Assembly (NCBI GenBank): GCA_009599575.1
Contig: VWND01000040.1
Span: 61,161 to 125,160 of the forward strand
DNA from: Blumeriella jaapii
Taxonomy: Eukaryota > Ascomycota > Leotiomycetes > Helotiales > Drepanopezizaceae
Length of the DNA: 64,000 nucleotides
Reading direction: 5' to 3'
Shown here piece by piece: positions 55,590 to 64,000 of this stretch. Both the position numbers and the translations under genes were made by a program. Each line of letters begins with the position of its first letter. The stretch's first letter is position 1. The notes under the pieces are model-generated. The model made no database searches. It was not told the DNA's origin and saw only the letters and a list, made by a program, of their open reading frames with translations.

Positions 55590-58500
55590 CAAAACCTTTT
55601 TTTTAGGCGTATTGCGCGATATACGTTATTTTAACGTTCGAAAGCTTTTTAATAGCGATTTATTAACAATTCCCGTTATATTTATTAAAAATGGCCTTTC
55701 GTATAAAATAAAAGCGCTCGCCGATTTTAAAACGAACGATTATACGTTAATCGATTCGACGCTAATTAAATTTCTTTTTTTTTTTTTAAAACTTTTAATT
55801 TAACTTTTTCCGGCTTTTTTTTTTATAAAAAAATATAATAAAGTTCGTGGCTATTTAATTACATATTTTACGTTTTTCAATCTTATTATTAATAATCGAA
55901 TACAATCGTTTATTTTTTTTTTAATTATTAATTTCGGAAATTATAATATAATTCTAGAAAAAGCTTAATTGGCCGAATACCAAGTTTTACTAAATTGTAA
56001 TAAACGCAAGTTTTATTAGCCGAAATTTTATCCTCCTATAGCCTTTTACGCTCGTTGTATTAAAATCTTTTATTTGCATTTTCGAAAGATTTAATTTCGC
56101 TATCAAAACGACGCTGTAAAACGTAACAAAAATCTTAATTAATTATGACAGATTTACGACGCTGTGCGAAGCGCGAAAAAGTCGAATTTCATTCGCGGTG
56201 CTAATTTCGATAGCGACGCTAGTAGAATAATACAAAAAATCATATTATTATTTTCTCAGATTAACGATCTTTTTTTTATTATTTTTTTTTTTTTTTTTTT
56301 TTTTTTCGTCAGAACAGCTTTTTCGTTCTACGAAAAACAGTTATATTAAAAATCGAAAAAAAGCCTTCGCCGCGATAGCTTTTCAGCTTAATATAATCGA
56401 TAGCTTAGATAAGCAATCTTTTTCTGAACTTTTCAAACGACCAGTTCGAAAACGAGTCCCTTAACCTACTGTTTATTTAATTTCCATCTGCCAGATTATT
56501 ATATACGCTTTCAAGCTGATTTCCAGAAAAAAAGCAATTAAAGTATTTTTAATTTTCTTATATAAAATCGACAGAATACTAAACGATTTTACGTATAATA
56601 TTTTTTTCAAAACCTAATTTTACAGTTTTTTCGAACGTTTCAAAACCAACGAAATATCGATTTCGATTTTTTTAACCAGCTTAGCAAAGCTAATTTCGAA
56701 TAAACTTTTTTTCGAATTTTTTTTTCCGAAATACAAAAACCTCGAACACGTGTTTTCTAAGGCCGCCAGTAACGAGCTAGCCTTTTACCGGTCCTACGAT
56801 TATAAAATCGAACTTATTATAAATAAAAAAAAACTGAAATATATTTTTTTGTATAAAATATCGATTCCAAAATTCGAAATTATTAAAACTTATTTGCAAA
56901 ACAATTTTAATAAAAGTTTTATCGAATTTTTCACCGCTTTTTTCGCTGTTTTAATGCTTTTCGCCAAAAAACCCGACGGTTTATTGCGTTTTTATATCGA
57001 TTATCGAGCTTTTAATAACGTTATTTGTAAAAATCGCTATTCTTTTTTTTTTATCGATAAAACTTTTGCTCGTTTTTCGAAAGCGCGAATTTTTATAAAG
57101 CTCGATATTCGTTAAGTTTTTTATAAAATTCGAATAAATTCCGCTAATAAAAAACTAACGACGTTTCGTACGCGTTACGGCGCTTATAAATACAAAATGC
57201 TATCTTTTGGTTTTATTAATAAATCCGCAATTTATCAACGCTATATAAACGACGTTTTTTTTGATTATTTAAACGATTTTTATATTATATATCTGAATAA
57301 TATTTTTATTTATTCGTTCGACTTTTTAAAACACGTTATATACGTTCGCAAAATGTTCCAAAGATTCGCTAACGCTGAATTACAAGCCGATATTCGAAAA
57401 TTTAAATTCAACGTTATTCGGACCCGTTATTTAAGTTTTATTATTTCGACTGAAAGTTTAAAAGTAAATTCAGAAAAGATTTTCGTAGTCGCTTATTAAA
57501 AGCCTTTTACTATTATAAAAGATATATAAAGCTTTTTTAATTTTTGTAACTTTTACCGACGTTTTATTCGAAACTACGATATAATTGCAAAGCTTTTAGT
57601 TTATTTAACTAAAGCTAACGTTTTTTTTAATTTTATTTTTAAGTGTCAGAAAAGTTTCGACCTTTTTATACTAGCCTTTATTATTGCACCAGTTTTATAA
57701 TATTATAAGCAAAACCTTTTTTGCATATTAAAAACTAACGCTTCCGACGGCGTAGTAGCTTTTATGCTTTCGCAATTTTATAGCGACGATTAACTTTTAG
57801 TCGCCTATTTCAGCAAAACCATAGCTTCCGCAAAGCTAAACTACGTCGTATACGATAAAAAAATGCTCGCAATCGTAAGATTTTTAAGCAATTTTCGTAT
57901 TAAATTAACTGGTTTAATTTATAAATCAAAATAATTATTAATTATAAAACTTTAAAGTATTTTATAATTTTTAAACTTTTAAACGCTCGACAGGCACGCT
58001 GGGCCGAGCTTTTCGCCGATTACAATTTTTTTATTACGTACAAACCAGATAAACATAATCTTTTGGCTAACGTACTAACACGTTGTACGAACGAATTCGA
58101 CCGCCAAAACTTTTTTAAACGCATTTAGCGCCTGCAAACATTTTTTCGAGCCGATCAGATTAATCACCGCTTTTTAATTAAAAAACTTCGATTTTTTACG
58201 GTTTTCGAAACAGCTGTTTTTATCGTTGAAATAGCTGATTTTTTTTTCGCATTTCGTATCGTTAACTAAATTCTTTACGTTAATCGCACAGCTAGCAGTT
58301 TAATAGCTTTCCGAAAAAAAGCTGTACAAAACGCTACGAAAAGAAACGATAATAATATTCCGTATATATTTAAACGCGATTTGCTGCTATATTACGGTCG
58401 CCTGATAGTATCAGACGTCGACTATTTTCGTTTGGCTTTTGTACGAAAAATGCACGACTAGATTTCCATCGCTTATTTTAGCGCTCGCAAAACTACGTAA

Positions 58501-59845
58501 TTGCTTTCGGACTAATATTATTAACGAGGTATAACAGCTTTCGTAAAACAATATTATCGCAATTGCTACGCTTATCGAAAAAGTTTTATTTTAAAAAATA
58601 AGCGCTCCGGCTTTTTTCAGCTTTTTTTTGTTTCTGACCATTTTTGGAAACACGTTATAATAAACTTTTGCAATTTTAATAAAAACAAATACGGCTACGA
58701 TAACGTATTCGTAATAATAAATCGCTTTTTTAAGCAGATTATTTCGATTTTTTGCTATAAAAATATCGACGTTCGAAGCTTCGCTAAATTGTATATATTT
58801 CACGTATACAAATATTTTGATTTTTAAAAAGTATTATTAACGATCGTAGCCTCTAGTATTAATTTATTTTCTGGTTTGAATTAAACAAAATACTCGGTAC
58901 GCAATTAAAGCTTTCGACAGCCGCTTATTTTAAAACCGATGGTCAAACCGAAATTTACAATTGATATCTGTAAAAACGCTTTCGACTTTTCGTAAACTTT
59001 TATTAAAACGATTAAAGCGAATTTTTCCTAATAATAGATTTCGCTTAAATAATTCTTTTTTACGAAAATCTAAATGGCTTTTCACTTTTTAAAATTGTAT
59101 ACGATTATACTTTTTATATTAATTGAAATTGAAAGCTCGATATTTCTTTTTTTTTTAATTTTTTATACAAATTAAACGCAAACGAAGCTCGTGCGTACGC
59201 TCGCCGCCATTACGACGCTTAGAACCTTGCTAAATCGCATTTTTAATAAGCCTACGATAAAATAAAAAAAAATGCGAATAAGTTTCGCCGCGCGATCGAT
59301 TTTAACGTTGACGATTACGTATAGCTCGATATGCGTTTATTTCCGATTTTTCGGCTTTTTCGCAAGCTCGACAACTTTACAAACGGCCTTTTTAAAATTG
59401 TAGCCAAAATTTTCGATAACGCTTTTAAATTAAACCTTTTCAGTATTATAAACGTACATCCAGTTTTTCACGCTAATCGACTGCGTAAAGCAGCTAACGA
59501 CGCGCTTTTAAATCAAATTAACTTAGCTTTTAAGCTTATTAATATAATTAATAAGCTTAAATACAAAATCGAAAAATTAATCGCTTGTCGAATACAGCGG
59601 AAAACTTTTTAGTACAAAGCTTTTTAAATAGGCTTAAATAAAAATCTTACGTAGTACCCCGCGTTTAATTTTATATACGCTTTTTTAAAAATGCGCGACT
59701 TTTATTTGACGCATAAAAAGCTTTCCGGTCCTTCTGCAAAACTTATAAACTGGCTGAAAGCGTATTCCGAAGGTTTAAACTCGTACGATTATTTAGATAA
59801 CGACGTATTAATAGATAAAAGCTCGAAGACGCGTTTTTTTCGAAC
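55590..59845 (+). pseudogene. pol: pol relic of element D
   Basis: Protease near 55,728: ALADFKTNDYTLID. T-run of 25 (56282-56306). A 121-codon open stretch (56750-57115) with RT fingers (FAKKPDGLLRFYIDYRAFNN, FIKLDIR) and a 100-codon one (57197-57499) with LSFGFINKSAIYQRYI and the catalytic box YLNN (57290-57301). RNase H near 57,740, integrase 58,370-59,050, MRLFPIFRLFRKLDNF at 59331 and the chromodomain-like end near 59,650. This is among the best-preserved copies of the family yet still carries the double Asp-to-Asn change. Confidence 0.86.
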
Positions 59846-59855
59846 GGGAAGGTAG

Positions 59856-60122
59856 TGTAACGATTTACTCTGTTGCCACCTTTCGTATTATTCCAGCAAT
59901 TACGTACAGCTGCAAGCTTTCTGATCTTCTGATGGGTCTTCCTATCAATTGTAAAGATTATTTATATATATAAGGCTTTTTCCTTTTAGCAACTTCTGCC
60001 TTCTGCAATTGTTGATTCTAAGTGAATATTTTTGTTACAGAACCAAAAGCTCGTTTTATACCATATGAACACGGCGACCAATTGACTAATCTCCCAGCCC
60101 TCCGACTGATTAGATCGTCACA
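59856..60122 (+). repeat. 3' LTR of element D
   Basis: 267 bp. Inner start TGTAACGATTTACTCTG is mutated, outer end CCCTCCGACTGATTAGATCGTCACA is intact, followed by ATTCG. Confidence 0.95.
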
Positions 60123-60127
60123 ATTCG

Positions 60128-60440
60128 CATATTTTACGAAAATCATTTTTTATATATTTTATTATTTGTTATTTTTTGTATTATTTATTTTTTTCGCTGT
60201 TTTAAACGAATGCTTGCTTAAAACAATTATAATTTATTAAAAAAACAGTATACGGATTTTCGTGATTTTTGGATACAAATACTTTATAATTCCCGTACTT
60301 TTTTCCAATCACTTTTAATAAATATAATACACTTTTTTTTAATCGACAAATCTATCGATATTATATCGTTTTTTAAGTAAAGCGTTATTAAATTTAATAA
60401 ACTTATTTTTAATTTATTTTGAAACGAAACTATTATACGC
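60128..60440 (+). other. Continuation of K 3' region
   Basis: T-rich sequence with no gene signal. It should hold the K polypurine tract and 3' LTR start if K is complete, but neither is visible. The change to coding-like sequence comes near 60,441. Confidence 0.35.
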
Positions 60441-61836
60441 AACTTTTTCGAATTTAAGCAAGCATATAATACCGCTATTTCAAATTAATAAACAGCTTTT
60501 GTAAAAACATTTATAAAGCAATTCGATATAATAATTAAAAACGTTAACGAATTTTTATTCGATTACGAAGGCTTTATTAAAGCTGAATTCGTTCGCAAAA
60601 GCTTTAATTACGACAAATTTCTGCTAAATTATAACAACGCTTTAAAAGCTTTCGCCGAAGCAAAAAAAGCTCGAAATAATAAAAAAAAGGTGATAAACCG
60701 AATATTACGCTTTTTGCTAAATCAGCGAAAAAAAAATATTCAAAAATACGTTTTTAGCAAAATCACCGGTATTATTTTATTTCGGCATTTCGCCCGCTTT
60801 TTCGAAACTATTACCTTTACGAAAAAAAGAGTTTGGGTATTAAACGTTTACATTTTTAAAACGCAAACTCTGAAAGCCAACAATTTAAAAGCCCGCAGAT
60901 TTATAAGCTTTTTTATAACTGTTTGCAAATTGGTCGACGATATTATACAATCGCCAAAAGAAATTCTAATCGGCTGCGAAATCTTAAATTTAATTTTTTT
61001 TCAAAGCAAAAAACTAAGCGTCGCTAAATGCGGTATTTTTATACCGAAAAAAAAAAACGACGCCATTTTTATATTTCAAATCTACGACGACGAAAAAAAC
61101 GAAAAAATTAATATTATTTTCGTTTAATTCGAAAAAATATACGCGGTAGCAATTAATATTTTTAAAACAGCTAAAATAATTCGACGATTTTTATTTTTAA
61201 TTATCGAAAACGAATTCGAAAACGAAATTAAAAACGTGATAATAAATAATCGTTTATTCGAATATAAAAAACTTATTATATTTATAAAAACGATTTCAAA
61301 AGAAATAAAAATAAAAAACGTAAAAAAGCGCGCCGATATTTCCGAAACTTTTTTTATTCGGAAAAAAAAATCATTCGCGTCGCTAACAAAAAAGGCACCG
61401 CGAATAAAAACAGCCGGAAATCGACGCCGAGCTATAAATTTTAAGCTAATTAATAGAAAACGCGACGATTCTACGGAATCAGATTCAGAAAACGCCGGTA
61501 TTCCGAAAAAAAAAAATTTAAACGATTTTAAATTTGATTTTTCAAAATTAAATATATAAATACTAAAAACGCTTGCTGCGTTTAAAAACGTCGTATTATT
61601 ATCGCTAATATTTCAGATTCTAATAAAAGCATTTAAAATCTCGATTATTATACGATTCGACCGAAAAAACCTAAAAAAAATATCGAAGTTATCGCGGAAA
61701 AAATTATATAAAAAATATAAAATTAAATTATTTTGTTTAAAACTTTCGCTTTCGACGACGAAACGATTTAAAAGTTTTACTTCGATACTTTTATATAAAA
61801 ATCAAATAAATCCGTCAGCTTTTTTTTTTTTTGCTG
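60441..61836 (+). pseudogene. Unidentified coding relic right of K
   Basis: From about 60,441 the frame reads NFFEFKQAYNTAISN, FIKQFDIIIKNVNEFLFDYE, KAFAEAKKARNNKKK, then a 145-codon open stretch (60690-61127) with RKKNIQKYVFSKITGIILF, KARRFISFFITVCKLVDDII and IFIPKKKNDAIFIFQIYDDE, and a 107-codon one (61236-61559) ending in the acidic DDSTESDSENAGIPKKKNL. Few stops and many CAA/CAG codons survive, so it has been hit less by RIP than K. Downstream to 61,836 weaker coding signal continues (FAFDDETI*KFYFDTF). I do not recognise the family. It could be a third ORF of K, another element, or a gene relic. Confidence 0.4.
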
Positions 61837-62045
61837 TAAAAGTAGATAGGAAAACCAGATTGATACGGCCATATGTCGGTGGGTAAAATAGTCTAGGAAA
61901 TTCCTAGAAAAGACTGAAGAAAGGAAAAGAAGAATAAATAAAAGTATAAATTGGATTGCGTGCTTATAATACTATTTAAAAGAATGCTTTGCTTTTATAT
62001 TTGTTAAAAGTAATTAGTGGCAAAGGATTTCGGAGGGATTTATGC
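61837..62045. other. Block of near-normal base composition
   Basis: Starts TGTAAAAGTAGATAGG after a T-run and contains GATACGGCCATATGTCGGTG, a perfect inverted repeat TCTAGGAAATTCCTAGA (61,892-61,908) and GGATTTCGGAGGGATTT near its right end. TpG and CpA are frequent. It could be an LTR end, a small transposon or unique sequence. No second copy is seen in the window. Confidence 0.35.
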
Positions 62046-62224
62046 TTCGATTATAACTAAAATTGTTAATTTTTATTAATATAAAATATTACCGTTTTAT
62101 ATTTTGTTTTAAATAATATACGTAGTCGTTTTTAATTACGATTAAAAAAAAACATAATTTTAATAAATGCAATTTAGTTTATTTTATATAATTTAAAAAT
62201 CAATTAATTAAAAACCGAACTTTT

Positions 62225-64000
62225 TAATTTTATATTTTTTCGGTTTTTTAGCTCGTTTTTGGCCTTTTTGCTATTGGCTTTTGCGGAGGGATAGCGTTTC
62301 GTTTATCGTTTGAATTATTTTGTTTATTTTGCTTTTTTAAAAAATAGTTCGATAAAATATTAATCGAAGTATCGTTTAAATTTACGAACGTTCTGATAGC
62401 TTTTTCGTCGATGATATTATTAAATATCGCCGCGACGAATATTTTTTACGATTTTTTTCCGTAAATAATAAATTTTAGCTTTTGAATATAATTTTACGCT
62501 TTGCAAAAAGCGCTGAAAAGTTTTGTGTTAAAATCGTAAAAATAATCGATTAGTTCGTTATAATTGAAATCGATTAACGCTTTTGCTTCGCGCAAAATTA
62601 ATAAGTCGGATTACGGTTGTTTACCGACGAATATTTTTAAAAAAGTTTCGAAGCTTATAAAAAAAATTATTCCACGGAATAATTCGAAAATAGTCGTTTG
62701 TAATCGAGATTACCGAAAATATTATGATTGCTTTCGCCGTAATATAAATAATATTAGATTGTTTATCGGATTATCGTTTTCGAAATGGTTTTTGTATTTT
62801 TGCGCTGTGTAATTATTCGAGTAGATTAGCATCGCGCCGTCGGTTTTTTAAATTCTGAATTTAACGAAAACTTTTTATTTAATCGAAAAGCTAATAAAAA
62901 TTATTTTATTTTTTATTTCGTAGCTTTCGATTTTATAATCCGATAAAATAACCGAAGCTATTATTTTAAACGCGTTGAAATATAAAAAAGCTGGGCTTTT
63001 TTAGATAGTTTTAATTAACTTGGCGTCGTAATATAATTGCAAATAAGCTTCGATTATTTCCGAGTTATATGCGAATGCAGGCAGAATATAATAATCGAAA
63101 ATAGCGTCGATAAGGTTTTCGATTTTTTTTTTTTTTTAAAAATCGGCGATATCGAATTTTATAATCGTAATACGGTCGGAACTAGCGAAATTTAAAGCGA
63201 TCGGAACGTTAAAATATGCTACGAAGCGGCAGTTTCCGAGGTTTCGAATAATTAAAACAGCGAAATAAAAGCCGGGGTGTATTTTAAAAGTTTGTTAAAT
63301 AAAACTGTAAAATATATTAGCGAAAAAAATTGTAAGCGCTTTTTGGGTTTTGACCAGTCGGAAATAATGCTTATATATAATTATTTTTTTTTTTATAAAA
63401 TATAACAGTAGTTTGTTTTTTTCGTTATAAAACCTTACGTAATTAACGAATTCGTAGTTTAGTTCAAATAAATTTTAAAATATATTTTCGGTCGAAAAAC
63501 TAAAAAAATCGGCTTTTGGAAATATTCGTTGTTTTTATTTTTTTACGTTTTAGTCGAGTTTTACGCTTGCGCTAAAAGCTTTAGAATCTGTTTTAAAATT
63601 TGCGTAGTTTAAATAAGTTTTCGTACGCGCTTAAATAATTTTCGCAGTTTTTCGTCGGAATATAAATTGGTTATTAAAATTAATTTCGAATACGTCGTAA
63701 TCCGAATTTCTGATAGCAGCGAATCGATTAGCGAAGCCGATAACGTTAATTTTTTTTATAATTAAATCGTAATACGCCGCGTAATAGCATATGTAAAAAT
63801 AATAAAACTTGCCGTTTTTTTTAGCGTTAACGTTATTCGTAAAAACGAAATTAAAAAATCGAAGTTTTTTCAGCGAAGGAAAACTCGAATAAAAAACGGA
63901 TTATTGTTTTTAAAAATCTTTTTTATTTGTTTCGGCGTATTATATTTGCAGTTTTCCGAAAAAAGCTTGGTTTAGTTTTCGTTCGAAGCAAAAAAAAAAA
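62225..64000 (-). pseudogene. Unidentified coding relic at the right edge, minus strand
   Basis: Minus-strand frames carry long coherent stretches: FKIHPGFYFAVLIIRNLGNC and SSDRITIIKFDIADF near 63,270-63,130; AYNSEIIEAYLQLYYDAKLI near 63,060; then, after a frame change, YKRLFSNYSVEQFFL (V from GTG, the stop after Q being TAA), ALIDFNYNELIDYFYDFNTK near 62,560 and a Lys/Arg/Pro-rich end near 62,260. Stops are TAA/TAG. A spacer of AT-rich sequence (62,046-62,224) separates it from the preceding block. The family is unknown; the sequence runs off the window. Confidence 0.35.

Larger units (their letters stand above)
53714..60122 (+). mobile_element. Chromodomain-like Ty3/gypsy element D
   Basis: LTRs 53714-53980 and 59856-60122 (267 bp each), TSD ATTCG (53709-53713, 60123-60127). 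Plus strand, same layout as A. The polypurine tract is CGAACGGGAAGGTAG. It inserted in the 3' region of K, after the integrase stop. It carries CTCTGTTGCCACC near its start, a variant LTR subtype against A-C. Confidence 0.95.
1..60440 (+). mobile_element. Old Ty3/gypsy element K, host of the nest, in nine pieces
   Basis: K is the substrate of the whole nest. Its pieces are 1-768, 14563-14897, 21353-22915, 29322-30993, 38337-39037, 44084-44436, 50849-51065, 52424-53713 and 60128 onward, about 7 kb once joined. In order they encode gag, aspartic protease, RT, RNase H, H2C2 zinc finger, integrase core and C-terminal domain, all on the plus strand. Frame is continuous across the junctions with I, B, H, C and E after removing the insert and one TSD. 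Many in-frame TAA/TAG codons replace expected Gln codons. No LTR is recognised; the 5' end probably lies before base 1 and the 3' end is uncertain beyond about 53,420. Confidence 0.85.

Noticed and set aside
53709..60127. Shared TSD ATTCG of I and D as evidence of a target-site motif.
   Set aside because: Only two cases; the other TSDs (GTGGA, CCAAG, AAAGT, GTTGT, CCGCG, GCGGT, TATTT) show no common pattern.
61850..61890. 5S rRNA-like sequence (GATACGGCCATATGTCGGTG) in the normal-composition block.
   Set aside because: The resemblance is short and gapped, and the internal promoter boxes of 5S genes are not recognisable.

Overview
The window is a heavily mutated transposon graveyard from a filamentous ascomycete (Pezizomycotina-type). 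It is strongly AT-rich. CpA/TpG dinucleotides look depleted and TpA enriched while CpG survives, and nearly every reading frame is broken by TAA/TAG where related proteins have Gln codons. That is the signature of repeat-induced point mutation (RIP). I found no intact host gene, tRNA, rRNA or CRISPR array. Species cannot be named from sequence alone.

The main result is architectural. Almost the whole window (1 to about 60,440) is one old Ty3/gypsy element, here called K (+ strand). Its gag-protease-RT-RNase H-integrase relic is cut into nine pieces by eight independent insertions. At the I, B, H, C and E insertion points the K reading frame resumes exactly once the insert and one target-site duplication (TSD) are removed. 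All eight insertions, and the one nested inside I, have perfect 5-bp TSDs. They are: I (769-14557, TSD ATTCG, itself carrying G at 1758-9158, TSD TATTT); A (14898-21347, GTGGA); B (22916-29316, CCAAG); H (30994-38331, GTTGT); F, a solo LTR (39038-44078, CCGCG) split by a non-LTR retrotransposon (39094-43896, 16-bp TSD); C (44437-50843, AAAGT, minus); E (51066-52418, GCGGT); and D (53714-60122, ATTCG).

Six families are present. K: old gypsy, no LTR recognised. I: gypsy with 243/244-bp LTRs. G and H: a chromodomain Ty3 family with about 413-bp LTRs, double zinc knuckle and an antisense reading frame between pol and the 3' LTR. A, B, C, D: a chromodomain-like Ty3 family with 264-267-bp LTRs. E and F: a small non-autonomous LTR family with GC-rich 207-222-bp LTRs. 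Last, a Tad1-like LINE with ORF1, AP endonuclease, RT and RNase H relics.

Right of K lie two unidentified coding relics (60,441-61,836 plus strand; 62,225-64,000 minus strand) around a 209-bp block of nearly normal base composition. The most interesting signals are the layered nest, a RIP gradient in which outer LTR ends are spared and inner ends hit, the antisense frame preserved without indels in G and H, a leader palindrome at exactly 83 nt from the LTR in all four A-D copies, and the nearly RIP-free element E that shares its termini and polypurine tract with the A-D family.
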